Shown: positions 1 through 12,974, numbered from the stretch's first letter. The stretch: DNA of 64,000 bases from Ceratorhiza oryzae-sativae (GCA_030998015.1 JARWMV010000001.1:472916-536915); one strand, 5' to 3'. Program-made: numbers and translations. Notes: generated from the sequence alone by a model not told the origin.

Positions 1-2151
1 CTTGTTGAATGGGTTCCGAGCGCTGCTGAAGCGACAAGCGCAAAGGTGGGTCCCACGTCGCCAACGCTGCTCCTTATATTCAATTCAATCTATTTGGTAG
101 GTGGAACGAACATACACCGGCCCTCTGAATACTTCCTCAGCTCAGTCTATGCTTGCTTGTGCCAACACTGTCTCGGCACCCACTGTTGTCCAAATTACAA
201 AACTTCTTCCCGCTAAAGACGCGCAGAGCTTCCGTGCTCTTGGAAGGGTCATGAGCGGTGTCGTTCGCAAGGGCATGGGTGTACGCGTGCTTGGTGAAGG
301 ATTCAGCGTCGATGACGAGGAGGACATGTGGAAGGGTGATCTAGGTGACGTTTGGATCAACGAGGCCCGGTATGTCTCATCTCGGAGAAGCATTTCGACC
401 AAGATATTGATATAGAGCTAGGTATTATATCCCCGCAGAAGAGGTTCCAGCTGGGAACATCGTCATGCTTGGCGGGATTGACGCGTCGATCACGAAAACG
501 GCCACTCTGGTTGCACCACCGCTCGAGCCCGCTGATGATTATGAGGAAGACGACGCCTACATTTTCCGTCCCATCAAACATATGACGCAGTCGGTGCTGA
601 AAGTCGCAGTCGAGCCCATCTCGCCTAGTGAGCTGCCAAAGATGTTGAGTGGCCTGCGGAGCGTGAACAAAAGCTACCCACTTTTGCATACCAAGGCAAG
701 GCACCAGTCCATTTCCTGCTTTGGCACTCCTCGGATACCTTACTCAAATTGACTCTATCGATTTGATAGGTAGAAGAAAGCGGCGAACACGTTATTGTTG
801 GCACTGGCGAACTCTACCTCGATTGCGTTTTGCATGACCTCCGGAGAGTATTTGCCGAGATTGAGATCAAGGTGTCCGATCCTGTCACGAGGTTCTGTGA
901 GACCGTGGTGGAAACGAGCGCGCTGAAGTGCTATGCGGATACGCCGAACAAAAAGTACGTTCTACAGACGCTAAACATGTATGTCGCGCTGATCAAACAT
1001 CATAGGAATAAAATCACCATGATTGCCGAACCCCTTGAGCGGGGCCTGGCAGAAGACATCGAGTCCGGCCGAATCAATATGCGTATGGCCCCTAAAGACC
1101 GGGGCAAGATTTTGCAGGAGCGATACCAATGGGATCTCCTTGCATCCCGTGCGGTATGGGCATTTGGACCAGATGAACAAGGCCAAACGTGCTGCTGGAT
1201 GATACCCTCCCAAGTCAGGTCGACAAGAAGATGCTGGGAACTGTCAAGGAGCACATCAAGCAAGGTTTCCAATGGGGTACTCGGGAAGGGCCTCTGTGTG
1301 ACGAACGTGAGCTGTTTTTGCTTGTTCTCCAACGGATGCTAACGGAGTAAACGGCATGCAGCAATCCGCAACGTCAAGTTTAGGATTTTGGATGCAACCC
1401 TGGCGCAAGAACCTATCTTCCGGGGAGGCGGGCAGATCGTCCCGACGGCTCGACGAGTGTGCTACTCGTCGTTCCTCATGGTGCGTTCTGTTTACTTTTT
1501 TTCATTCGTTCCGGCTGGCATATTCCCCAACGTTACAAAACGCTAAATGGATGAAGAACCCGGCTATTCTATCTAAGCGAAACTGCTCAGTTTCCCTTCA
1601 GTTCCATATTCGCCCCCGAATACTGACACATGACTTCTGCTCACATAGGCCACACCACGTCTGATGGAACCCATCTACTACGTCGAAGTCCAAGCTCCCG
1701 CCGACTGCATCTCTGCTGTGTACACGGTGCTCGCGCGCCGACGTGGGCATGTGACACAAGACATACCCAAAGCTGGTTCCCCCTTGTACACGGTCAAGGC
1801 GCTCATTCCCGTGATTGATGCAAATGGATTTGAGACGGATTTGAGAACCGCGACACAAGGCCAAGCGTTCTGTCTACAGACCTTTGACCATTGGTCAATT
1901 GTTCCTGGCGATCCAACCGACTCGTCGATCAAGTTGCGTCCGCTAGAGCCTGCAACTGGTCAGGCGCTTGCCAGGGATTTGGTACTCAAAACGAGGAGAA
2001 GAAAGGGTTTGGGCGATCAGATCGCTGTCTCCAAATATTTGGACGACGAGTTTGTTGTAAGTGATTCTTTCTTCCTAGAATTTGAACATCTTCGACTAAT
2101 CGGGCGCAGCTGGCACTGAGTGCCTCAGGCCATGCAGATCTCTTGGGTTAG
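1..2151 (+). CDS. snu114: U5 snRNP GTPase Snu114 (EFTUD2), 5' end outside window
   Basis: EF-2-like GTPase of the U5 snRNP, which controls Brr2-driven spliceosome activation and disassembly in the nucleus. The window opens inside the gene, so the G1-G4 GTPase motifs are missing and only the EF-2 domain II-V part is visible. Seven introns are placed by frame and consensus: 46-100, 370-421, 696-769 (GC-AG), 955-1005, 1307-1361, 1481-1648 and 2057-2109. Family landmarks in order are [62 protein letters not shown] and [15 protein letters not shown]. The protein ends [13 protein letters not shown] with stop 2149-2151. Around 1181-1184 one base appears to be missing: the frame changes from WAFGPDEQG to [17 protein letters not shown], both conserved, so the literal frame is broken. 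The identification is very secure. Confidence 0.93.
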
Positions 2152-2737
2152 CTAATAAAATAGTTGTGTGCTCAGCTTTGCGCCGAGTAACGAGAGTTTC
2201 GGTCTAGAGTCATGTCGTTTAATGTCTCCCTCCCTCGTTGCTCTAATAGGATTAGACCGACATCCATATACAGAAAGAAGTTGTTGTTCACTTATGGCAC
2301 CGCAGCAAGATCGTGTGTTAAACTTTGCCAAGTCAAACCACAGAATGTCTGACAAGGCCTCACTTCTATGATTATCAATGAGAGTCACCTGGGTTGCGCT
2401 AGATTAAATTTCCGCGTTCGCGGCTCGAAGCGTTGCAGAGTAGATATCCTGTTGCTGTTGCGAAAAAACGAAGTCCGATAAGATACTTCGATGCCATGCG
2501 AGATTGTCCGGTAAATGATAACTCCCGAGGCCGAGTGCTTACTAAGTCCATATAGCTGTTGCGAAGAACAACATCACAGGAACGGGATAATGGCAAATCG
2601 AACCCGCTAAACGAAAAACGTGGATCCTGAGCGGCTTGGAATGTTTTCATGCTTTCATATTTGGCCCAAGAAAGAAAAAAATACAGTACATCGATCGCCG
2701 AATATCATAATAATTTAGTGGCCCTGGTCTAATGAAG
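2152..2737. other. Intergenic, convergent 3' regions
   Basis: Space between the end of snu114 (+) and the end of the DUF6533 gene (-). An ATAA-type sequence (aataaaat) at 2155-2162 directly after the snu114 stop may serve polyadenylation. The open frames on both strands are short, without splice logic or recognisable protein. Confidence 0.5.
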
Positions 2738-4427
2738 TCAACACTTCTCGGCTCCAGTATACTCGCCCAACCCGTGGCGAGTGAATGCTGGTGAAGTTGA
2801 TACTCCAATGTCCAGGTAAGCTTCGTACGGGCAGCTGTAATCTAGTCCTTGTCGCCCGCTTTGAACAAACGAAGAAATCGTTGTGGACTCTCCCTCACTT
2901 CGCTGCGGAGGACGCGGAAGCGGCTCCATTTCGTGCGGGACAAAGTCATTTGTCAAGTCATCATCCCTGTAGTAGAATGCCCGAGTCGACAAAATAAGTC
3001 GACTGCACATTGAGGACATCATTGCTAGAAGCCAGCTACATGATTGGTTAGGGGCAGAATGCTCTGAGGAGATGAAAGAGCTTACCCAGATCCAATGGCG
3101 GCCCCTGAAATCAGAGGGTGTAGGGCACCCAGGCACGTAAAAATGGCGGAGAACATAACAACGACGTAGTAGATTGATCCGCTGTGAAGAGCTAACTCAG
3201 CGTGATGTCAAGAAAATCGGGAAGAAAGACACACTCTTTGAAGAGCCGCTTTATTAATGGTGTTGACATGGATCGCCGATGCATCTTCCACGTTTTGTAA
3301 ACGGTAAGCGAGAATATCATCGTCTCGTAGAGTATCCCAGTTATATACGGTAAGAATGCAATGGGATTCGCCGTGAACAGACAGGCTGTTATAACATCAG
3401 GAGCTGAGCAGTGCACAGAGTGAGTGAATCGCAATGTACTGTTTATAGTAGCCTACCGGGATTGGGGATCCATTTGCTTTTCTACAACTGAAGTCAGTGA
3501 AGAGTCTCAGTCGGCAGTCGAGGCTCATACCATAAGTGAGATCTGGAAGATCACAAGCGTTGGGAGAGTCACTGCGAGAGCGCTTCCGACTAATGCGCTG
3601 AAAGCGGACAGGAATATTAGAACATGCGGAGAAACTATTGGCACTGAAACCCACGCCAGAAACCATTTCCTGGATAGATTGTCAGCAATGTGCGACAAAA
3701 AAGCCACACAGAACGCTGCTCACCTCTTCCCATAAATCAGCCAAATGCGTACAATCAAAACGGCTATATTCCAAACATCAACTCCTATCTCTGCTGGAGA
3801 GCGGGACCCCAACTCACAGGTAATGATGGACATGACAAATATCATTCCGTATGTGTAAAATAGCGACACGACGACGCAGCTGGTCGAATATTGCGTTCGT
3901 TCAGCCTATTCGTTATTTTTGTAACATAGTAACTCACATCTGAGTTTAACCGTATCAGCACTCAGGGAACGCACATAGTTGAAATACAAATCACCTGCTC
4001 GCTTAGACCATGCATGAAAAGGGCTAGCAAAGTCATATGAACGTCTAACGCTTCCATCTGCAGCAATAATACATACTTGGAACGTAAATGCTATGAAGGT
4101 TCGTCAGCCCTAATTCTCTAAAATCTTCTCGAAAACTCACCTGAGCACAAGGAAAGCAAAAAGCCGGTTTACGTGAAACATGATTCGCACAAACGTCCAC
4201 TTTGAGCCCCATACGTAGGTAATCTCGCTAGGCAATGTCGTGATTATATCGGCCACTAGTATAGTCGAAGCGACAACTGAAAGCGTTGTGAACGTTCCGT
4301 AACGCAGTATACAATGCGTGCTCGAGTAATACGTACTGGACAGATATTTTGTACCTTGTAGCATACGGTAAATATCTACAACTTCCCGGATATACTGCTC
4401 TATTTCCGGGGGCCCAAAACTAGCCAT
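2738..4427 (-). CDS. DUF6533-family multi-pass membrane protein
   Basis: Belongs to the expanded basidiomycete family with an N-terminal DUF6533 domain and about seven membrane spans; the biochemical function is unknown. The ATG at 4427-4425 opens MASFGPPEIEQYIREVV. The first exon (to about 4137) carries the family pattern: a hydrophobic helix (TLSVVASTILVADIITTLP), then EITYVWGSKWTF and HVNRLFAF. Later pieces encode more hydrophobic stretches, including SPHVLIFLSAFSALVGSALAVTL near 3530-3640, the recognisable ILYETMIFSLTVYKTWKMHRR near 3280-3350, and a cytoplasmic tail rich in proline and charge (EMEPLPRPPQRSEGE) ending at 2738. Several 50-60 nt introns are implied, but the exon borders between 4136 and 3140 were not all resolved. 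A second, less complete member lies at 36491-37705. Confidence 0.7.
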
Positions 4428-5120
4428 GGTGGTCAGAACGGCAATCCTTGGCGAAGAAAGTAAAATGAGAGAGGGGGGGGCGAACGGCCGATCGACGCTC
4501 CTTGCGAAGATATACCGTGATATGCACCCCCGCGAGCCACGGAAACTTCCGTTCCCAAGGTCGTAACATGTAAGAGGCGCTGACACCGGTCGGTGATCGA
4601 TCCTGTTTCCGTTCGGAATTGGACTTCGGCGTGGAATTCGAGATTCGATCCATATGGCAACCATCCGAAACTGGTGCCGAGAGGCCCAGAAACTGCTGGG
4701 TTCAGAAGGAACAGGTGGATAAGTTAGGCATGCATAGGAATGATATTCACATGGTGCAGAACGCAACTGCTGATACTAGGTGTCTCGCAGCCATAACTGG
4801 GAGTCGAGTCCACAAGGAGGGGAGTAATTTTTTCCGCAAACGTTATATTATTTGTTGATTCTATCCAGAACCCACCGCAGTGTCATACCTTCAGTGGTTC
4901 GAGTCACTTTATGTGGTCGCGTTTGTTGGGGGCTAATCGCCGAGCGAACTTGGATCATCCCGAAGGCATATGTTACATGCAGGTATCTCCTTGTATGCAT
5001 TACTTAAGTTAGCTCACTGTGTAGGTAACACCACAAGCAGAAAAATAAATTCGATTTCCTAGGGTCATATCATTTGAATGCCTCACTCAAGGATTCTACA
5101 GGTTCAACCATGGAGTAAAG
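4428..5120. other. Intergenic: promoter side of DUF6533 gene, 3' side of GH5 gene
   Basis: Both neighbours are on the minus strand, so this holds the upstream region of the DUF6533 gene and the 3' flank of the GH5 gene. It includes a short G run at 4473-4480. No further coding signal was recognised. Confidence 0.4.
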
Positions 5121-6589
5121 TCAAACGCGGCCGGCTTTTGTAAGAGCATCAAGTGCAGCATTCTTGAGAGTATCCCAAGATGGATCCTGAACGCCGATCT
5201 CGAAGTCATATCCATACTAATCACGCTTATTATCCGACTGGATTGCATCAGAATAAATGCGAACTTACATGTGGGTCGGGGTTCGGGAGAACCTGCCAGT
5301 AGAGCCACGGAACGCCAGCAGCGGTGATTTGAGAGGCCCAGGTCTATTAGTAATGTGAGCTCTATGGCTTGAATGAGAGGCATGTGGACTCACTTTGATA
5401 TTGTTGTTGCGAGTAGCGGTAGATAGTGCCGTACCAGTGGGGCAGTTGTTGTTCTCGGTGTTGAAATAGCACGCACCCCACTCCTGGAAGATGAGTTTCT
5501 TGCCGGCAGCCTTCGCCTGATTGACGTAGGTTTGGATGTTGGAGGTACTAAAATCACCAACGCCGTAGGCGTGAATGGCCACCACATCGAGAGACGCGCA
5601 GTTCAACCAGGCGGACTTGACAGACTCAGACATCCAGCTTTCGCCACCAGTCATAACGAGGATCTACGTGCATAAAAAATTTCATCAGCTGATGACCATA
5701 TTATGATGTGACAACTACGTACACCAGAATTGCTCCCAAGAGTGCTCTTGATTGTGTTGGCGCGGTCGCACTGCCAATTAAGGTGAGCGTTGATGTAGTC
5801 TTCGCCTTTTCCTATCATCGCCTCATTTTGAGCCTCGAAGGCAAATATATACTGGTTGAGCTGCTTCCAAGGCTTGCCCAGAGTTTTGTGGGTGTGGTTA
5901 AGAATATGGCGGAGGCGATTGTCGAAGCCATTGATGGTAGCCGCTTGCTCATAGAAATACCTAGGCATGTCAGATATGAGTGTTAATTTAATTCCTACGA
6001 TTTATTGGACATCCCCATGTGCTTACCCAGTACCGTACCACTGACCGTAAATATCGCCTCCAGAAAGCGCGTTCCAGCTATGCATGCTGTCGAAGCAGGT
6101 TGGTGAGGTTTGATTCGGCCAACCATCAAGTAGTGTCTGACCTGATGATAAGTTTAATTCCGTATTTGTGGGCATCAATCATGAAATCATCCAGAAGATT
6201 AAGGACGGTGTCATCATAAGTTCCGACTGCGGTAGTCTCTAATGAAGGATACGCTGAGAGAATAATTAGGCGCGACGCTGAAAGCAACAGAATGCACAAC
6301 CCATACAGGTGATAGGGGTATTCTGAATAGCACATGAGAAAGTTATATTTATTCTTCGGGGTAAAAGTAGAATAATACTTACCTTGGTCGAAGCGGTGGT
6401 CTGTCCATCTAGCCAGACACGTAGGACCTTCATGCCAGCGCTCTGCATACCTCCCAGCAACGTCGCGCGCTGCGACGCACTGAGGCCGGCAGCATAGTAT
6501 AAGTTGGACCCGGCAAATGAATTAGCAGCACTAGCAGCACTAGCAAGATACAAGGAGACGATAGTGATTGCGGCGTTGAAGATCTTCAT
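5121..6589 (-). CDS. Secreted glycoside hydrolase family 5 enzyme (endo-mannanase/cellulase type)
   Basis: Predicted secreted retaining endo-glycosidase of family GH5, probably attacking plant cell-wall beta-mannan or beta-glucan. The ATG at 6589 gives a signal peptide (MKIFNAAITIVSLYLASAAS) followed by the mature start SFAGSNLYYAAGLS and the family text GMKVLRVWLDGQ. Downstream exons encode LDDFMIDAHKYGIKL, GGDIYGQWYGTGYFYEQAA and FAFEAQNEAMIG (NE acid/base, near 5815), then DVVAIHAYGVGD and FQEWGACYF (candidate nucleophile Glu, near 5490), then WLYWQVLPNPDPHYGYD. At the 3' end the literal frame stops at 5121-5123 (LTKAGRV), but a frame shifted by one base reads AAFDFTPWLNL to a stop at 5096-5098, the kind of ending expected for this family. 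An extra or missing base near 5128-5133 is likely. Substrate preference cannot be told from the sequence. Confidence 0.88.
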
Positions 6590-7994
6590 ATCAGAGGGGT
6601 TATTGTGAGGTCAAGCCATGCGACCAAATGTGTTTTATAGGGAAGTATCACGAAGTCGAACGCCAAATGAGAATAATCGGGAAGGCTGGCCAACCCCAAG
6701 CTGAGATATTTCAAGTACTACCGAATGACAAGAGAGAACGCGTAGGAAGCGATGTCTGATTTTGATGCGAGCAGGTTCGGGTGGGTAAGAAGAAACATTT
6801 GCCCAGGCGAACGAGTGACAAGCGTGCCGAGTGTGAGTGTCTGGATCACAAACTGCAACCAAACACAATATTGTGATTGAATGACAATCGTTTCTTGGAT
6901 CCAATTAGCATGGTGCATTTGGGGCCGAAGTTACCTGTTTCGGGTGATCCCCAGAAAGCCCAGTTTGGTTCTGCCACGGCCGAGATGGCCTCCACGCCAC
7001 CGATGAGTGGGGTGCCTGAGAATGACTCGTGAAAGTGGGGACCGCCAGGGGGCGTGAGCCGCGGGCTTTGCGCGTGAAGAAAATTGGGAGCTAAATATGT
7101 AATGCATTAATCTGGAAATGAATTGGGGGCCGTCTCGGTTCACTGATGCGTTGGCAGAGTGTTGAGTGAAACTGGAGTAAATCAATCATAGTGATGGTTA
7201 GAGCCGGCGGGTATAACCGGTGCCAATCAATGGTGCATATGAGCTATGTCGCGATCAGAAGGCGGGGTGTAAATATGGTAATATACCTGTATTAGTGGTT
7301 ACAATAAAACTTGACGTCGCCAGGTGATTCGCGAGTTGCTTGAAGGCGAGACGCCTGACAAAGAGGGATATCGTTCCCCATGAAGATGATAGAACCACTT
7401 TACGAGACTGCACAGAGCTGTTTTAGCAAAAAAGAATAGTGTGCGTCGCAAAGACACTCGTTAAATATCTATTCCGATAGGTGTAGGTGATAGCCGAAGC
7501 ATATACAAGTGGCAAGCTCATTGGAGTATTGCTCCTTGGCCTTTGCCTCCAGGAGAAGGAAGGTTCACGGGATTTCAGAATCTTACGTAGTATGGTTAGG
7601 TGCTAGCGGGGAGCACCAAACGGCCTCATATTAGGAGAGCCAAGAGCCTGCAGCCCGTGTGGAATATCGGGGGAGAGGGCTATGGGACTACATTTGTCTT
7701 GAATACATTGAAGGGGAGCCTCGCTTTGGATAAGAACTCAGTGAATACTAGCTGTCGGCAGGTGAAGATGTGGGGTGGGGTATGGGCCTCGAACTAGTGC
7801 TGGATAGCAGATGGTGATTCTCGCCAGGTGTTGCGATCGTTGCCAACTGATACTGGGATGGATTGTTGATATATGTTGGGACCCGGGGAGGGGGCTGTGC
7901 TCAGTGTGTCATAATCATCTGGGGCGTCGCTTGACTTTGATTCCCACAAGGCAGACGTCAACAGGCAAATAGCCGTGCGTGAGCCAATAATCAG
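6590..7994. other. Intergenic, divergent promoters of GH5 and myosin I
   Basis: About 1.4 kb between the start codons of two divergently transcribed genes, so it should hold both promoters. Open frames here (for example 6635-6904 minus and 7600-7797 plus) have no recognisable product and no splice continuity. Confidence 0.4.
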
Positions 7995-10900
7995 ATGGTG
8001 AACTGTCCGATAATTCGTCCGATTTAATTCAGCTAACATATGGATAGGCTCCGTCGAAGAAAGCAGGAAAGAAAGGCGCAGCTGCCGCAGCCGCGCCAAA
8101 GAAAGGCGGCGCGGCCAAAGTGCAGAAGGTGAGGATCCAAGTCTCATACGCGTCTTCCTAGAGGATAACACGTATTTCTTGCAACTAGGCGGATTGGAAA
8201 GAAGGTTTCAAGAAGAAGCAGGCTGGTGTTTCCGACATGACTCTACTCACGACCATCAGCAACGAGAGCGTGAACGAAAATCTTGAGAAACGATGGAAGA
8301 ACGGCGAGATTTATACGTATATCGGACAGGTACTTATATCCGTGAATCCGTTTAGAGGTATGTTTGTCGGGCTGGGCTTCGGTTACGCGTCGTCTGACTC
8401 TGCCCTAGACCTGGGCATCTACACCGAGGCCGTCTTAGAATCATACAAGGGCAAAAACCGTTTAGAGGTCCCACCACACGTGTTTGCGATTGCGGAGTCA
8501 TCCTACTACAACATGAAAGCTTACAAGGAGAACCAATGCGTTATCATCTCTGGAGAGTCTGGCGCAGGCAAGACCGAGGCGGCAAAGCGCATCATGCAAT
8601 ATATAGCAGCAGTATCCGGAGGACAGGACTCTAGCATCACGGAAATCAAGGAGATGGTTCTTGCGACAAATCCACTATTGGAGAGCTTTGGATGTGCCAA
8701 GACTCTCCGAAACGACAACTCTAGTCGACATGTGAGTCTAATAAGAGAGGGGAAAGTGCTGTGCTGATCATCAAGTTAGGGAAAGTACCTTGAAATTATG
8801 TTCAATTCTAATGGAGAGCCGATCGGCGCGCAGATTACCAACTACCTTCTTGAAAAGGTAAATAGCTCCCCCCCCCCGGGTTTTTGAATCTAATTAATAT
8901 GATGATTGAATAGAATCGCGTTGTCGGGCAAATCAACAACGAGCGCGACTTCCACATCTTTTACCAGTTTACCAAGGGCGCTTCAGATCAACAGAGGGGT
9001 GCGTAGCAACTGTGTAAACCCGTGTTTACGTGTTACGCCTGCTAAATATAGCTTACAGAGACATACGGCCTACAAGGACCCGAAGCTTATACTTATACCA
9101 GTCGCAGCAATTGTCTCAACGTTGCATCCATCGATGATCTTAAGGACTTCAAAGATACCTTGGTAGGAATTGCAGTGTGATATTCGTGGTGGTGCTGATC
9201 ATTTGAACGCTATAGCAAGCGATGAATGTCGTTGGACTGACTGCCGAGGAACAGGCGGATATATTCCGGATGCTTGCCGCGATCCTTTGGCTTGGAAATG
9301 TCCAGTTTGTGGAGGATGACGGCAGCGGATCGCAGATCACCGATACGGGCGTGACGGTGGGCATCCTCAACCCATAAACCCATCACCCAAGCTCACGAAA
9401 ACCCCTAGGATTTCGTTGCATACCTACTTGAGGTTGATGCTGCAACTGTATCCAGGGCCATGGTAACGAGAACGGTGGAGACGCAACGCGGTGGAAGGAG
9501 AGGTGAGCGCGATTTATGTAATTGGGGGTTTACAAGCTGATTGGGTTTCGCTAGGCTCTGTTTATGATGTCCCCCTCAATCCCGCTCAGGCTGCTTCGGG
9601 GAGAGATGCTCTTGCCAAGGCTATTTATAACAACTTGTTTGAGTGGATTGTTTCGCGCGTCAATATTTCTATGAAGCCTCGACAGGCGACGGCCCAAGTG
9701 ATCGGTGTGCTCGACATTTATGGCTTCGAGATCTTCCAGGGTGAGTCTATTCCTATCTACAGACGTTTGTGCTAATAAGGAATCTCCAATCAGATAACAG
9801 CTTTGAACAGCTTTGCATTAACTATGTCAACGAAAAGCTGCAGCAAATCTTCATCGAGTTGACCCTCAAGACCGAGCAAGAAGAATACGTCCGCGAGCAG
9901 ATCAAATGGACTCCTATCAAATACTTCAACAACAAGATTGTGTGCGATCTCATTGAGGAACGTCGCCCCCCAGGCATTTTCGCTGCTCTCAACGATGCCA
10001 CGGCTACCGCGCATGCCGACCCGGCAGCTGCTGACAGCTCGTTCATACAACGGTCTGCTGCCCTCGCGTCTAATCCCCACTTTGAATCGCGCGGCGGACA
10101 GTTCTTGGTGAAGCATTATGCGGGAGATGTGCTCTATACTGTGTCTGGAATGACTGACAAGAACAAGGACGCCCTCGTCAAAGATTTGACCGACTTGATC
10201 GCGAGCTCTGGCAACCAGTTCTTGCAAACTCTGTTCCCCGATCGTCCGGACCCTAACAGCAAGAAGCGTCCGCCGAGTGCTGGTGACAAGATCAAAGCCA
10301 GCGCTGGGGCTTTGGTCGAGAACCTGATGCGCGCACAACCAGCCTACATCCGCACAATCAAGCCGAACCAGAATCGTAGCGCAACCGAGTATGACACCAA
10401 GGCAATTTTGCATCAAATCAAGTATCTGGATTACAAGAGAATATTCGTGTACGACGAGCTGGTTTTGCGTACAGGAATACTTTCGAGAAGATGGTTGAGC
10501 GGTACGTCGATCGGTGAATATACGGTGGTTCGGTTGATTCGATGTTCGCGGTTCAGGTTCTATTTGCTCTCGCCCGCTACATCCTATGCCGGAGAATATA
10601 CCTGGACTGGAGACGCACGGTCTGGATGTGAGAAGATCTTGACGGATGTCGGTATAGCAAAAGAGGAATGGCAGATGGGTGTCACAAAGGCTTTCATCAA
10701 GAATCCGGAAACGGTGATTTTGTTCAACCTGGTTGCTTATCGGCTACTGATGATTGTTCGTTTAGCTTTTTGCACTTGAGACTATGCGCGATCGGTACTG
10801 GCATAACATGGCCGCACGTATCCAACGCGCCTGGCGCAACTACTTGCGCTACAAGAACGAGGCTGCAGCTCGCATACAAAGGTTCTGGAAGAATAACAAG

Positions 10901-12974
10901 GAGGGCATCGCGTACGCAGAGACTCGTCAGTATGGACACGAGATTCTGGGTGGAAGGAAGGAGCGTCGCCGATTCAGCTTGCTGAGCTATCGTCGGTTCA
11001 TGGGCGATTATTTGGATGTCGGCGGTAAGAATGCTCTAGGTGAAATAATCAAAGATGCTTGCGGGATTGCCAGTAGGTATCTTGAAATAGCCTGTGGCCT
11101 GCCGATGCTAAAGGTTTTACACTAGCCGGAGAAACAGTCCACTTCAGCAGTAGATGCCAGCTTTTGGTCTCGAAGCTAGGTCGTTCTAGCAAGCCTTCCC
11201 CTCGGTATATTGTTCTGGTAAGTCTTAGCCGTGCTATATATTGATCTGGTGGTTGAATTTGATTGTAGACGGAGAAGGCTGTATATTTGGCTGTCACGAA
11301 TGCAAAGGATGGCCGAATCGCCACTACGCTTGACCGCAAAGTTCAACTTGTTACTATCCGGACCGTGGCCATGTCGAACCTGAGAGATGATTGGATCGTG
11401 AGTCGGGTATCTGTTGCGAGCATATATTTACTAAACAACTCGTTCTAGGCCCTGAATGTTAACGTTTGTGAAGAGGGGGATCCAGTGATCAGTTTGGAGT
11501 TCAAGACTGAATTTGCTGCAACCTTGATGCGGCTAACCCGAGGACAGACAAACTTGCTGATTGGTCCGACGTACGCCAATGTTCAAAAGTCATAGAATCC
11601 TTTCTAACAATCTTGCACAGAATCGAATATGCGAAGAAAAAAGAGAAGAAGCAGATTATCAAATTTGTCAAGGACGAGACTATCCCGCGCGATGATGTGT
11701 ACAAGAGTCATGTTGTGCACGTTCCGTCTGGAGAACCCCCGAACAGCGCCTCTCGGCCTCCTGCAAAGCGCAAACCGGGCGTGGTACGACCAATTACTCA
11801 AGGGAAGCTGTTGCGCAAAGGTGGTCCCTCAGGACCTTCCAACGTGAGTTCGTGCATGCGGTTTCGTGGAATACTTACGCATATAGCTACGTAACAGGCA
11901 TCCCGCCCCGCTCCAAAGCCCAAGCCAGCACCTCGGCCTCTTCCGGGTCAAGGTGCGGCAGCAGCGTCTCCGGTTGCTGCGGCCGTTGCATCTCGGGTTC
12001 CGCCACCTCCGTCTCGTGCTCCTGCGCCTCCGCCGCCACCGCCGCCACCCGCCGAGCCCGAAGTGCCCATGGTCAAAGTTTTATACGATTTCGCCGGACA
12101 ACCAGGAGAGCTCTCATTGACTAAGGGAGAGATGCTTGAGCTCGTCGAAAAGGACAAAGACGGTGCGCTACCGGGGCGACTGGTTGTTGCCGCCCAAACC
12201 GCTAACTCGACTCAACAGGGTGGACGCTCGTCAAAAAGAACGGAAAGGACGGATGGGCACCTACTAACTATCTTGAGATTGTTCCACCAAAACCCAAGCC
12301 TGTTCCCGCTGCCCCACCTCCACCGACTCGGCGAGTGGTACCACCGCCTGCTCCTACTCCGGCCGCTGCACCTACACCTGTTGTCGCTCCCAAGCCAGCG
12401 ATAGGTGGCGCAAAGCCTATCGTGCCAAAGTCTGTCGCAGCGGATGCGAGCGCTAAGCCAGTCTCAGTGTTCCCCGGCATGGGAGGAGGATCTGGACCGA
12501 CACCATGGAAAAAGACGCCAGCCCCTACCGGGAACAGCGACGCTCAGCCATCCTCCCGGCCGTCGTCCGGCTTGGGTGGTGGTGCCCCGCCTCCACCGCC
12601 TCCTCCCCCTCCTCCTGGAGCCGGAACTCGGCCCGTTCCCACCCCAGGAGGCGCACGGGCAGTTCCGCCTCCTCCTGGCCCAGGCGGACGAGCTGTTCCC
12701 CCCAAGCCGCCTGCGATAGGCGCTAAACCTGCTATTGCCCCTAAACCTGCTGGTGCTGGTGCTCCCAAGCCAGCGCCAACTGGGAAACCACCTGTGCCAG
12801 TTGCACGACCCGTTGCTTCCACCGCCTCGCCTCGTATTGGTACTGTAAAGCCAGCAGAGACGCCGCCAGGACAGATGAGTTTGGCCGAGATGGTAAGTGT
12901 ATCCCAAGTATCCAGGTCTCGCACGCTAAACCCCTTGATCTGTGTAGTTGGCCAGGCGAGCAGGAGCTCAATAG
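7995..12974 (+). CDS. myo1: Class I myosin (Myo3/5-type, actin-patch motor)
   Basis: Single-headed myosin that promotes actin assembly at endocytic patches. The proposed start is a lone ATG (7995-7997) followed at once by a 50 nt intron (7998-8047, branch site gctaac); exon 2 then reads [11 protein letters not shown]. Motor landmarks are GESGAGKT (P-loop, 8551-8574), NDNSSRH (switch I), DIYGFE (switch II, near 9715) and [11 protein letters not shown], whose Ser lies exactly 16 residues before DALAK, the TEDS phosphorylation position. Then come [18 protein letters not shown] (IQ region, near 10830), a TH1 tail, an SH3 domain ([16 protein letters not shown], from about 12072) and a proline/alanine-rich tail with a run of ten prolines. 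The protein ends [14 protein letters not shown], without the usual acidic DDW tail. One G seems missing at 10428-10429: [19 protein letters not shown] is read only after a frame change. Confidence 0.93.

Noticed and set aside
696..769. Frameshift instead of an intron in snu114
   Set aside because: A GC-AG intron with strong donor context restores the frame exactly and removes an unconserved stretch.
9790..10416. Long antisense open frame (208 residues) opposite the myosin motor
   Set aside because: Lies fully antisense to a highly conserved coding exon and has no recognisable protein; an effect of codon bias.
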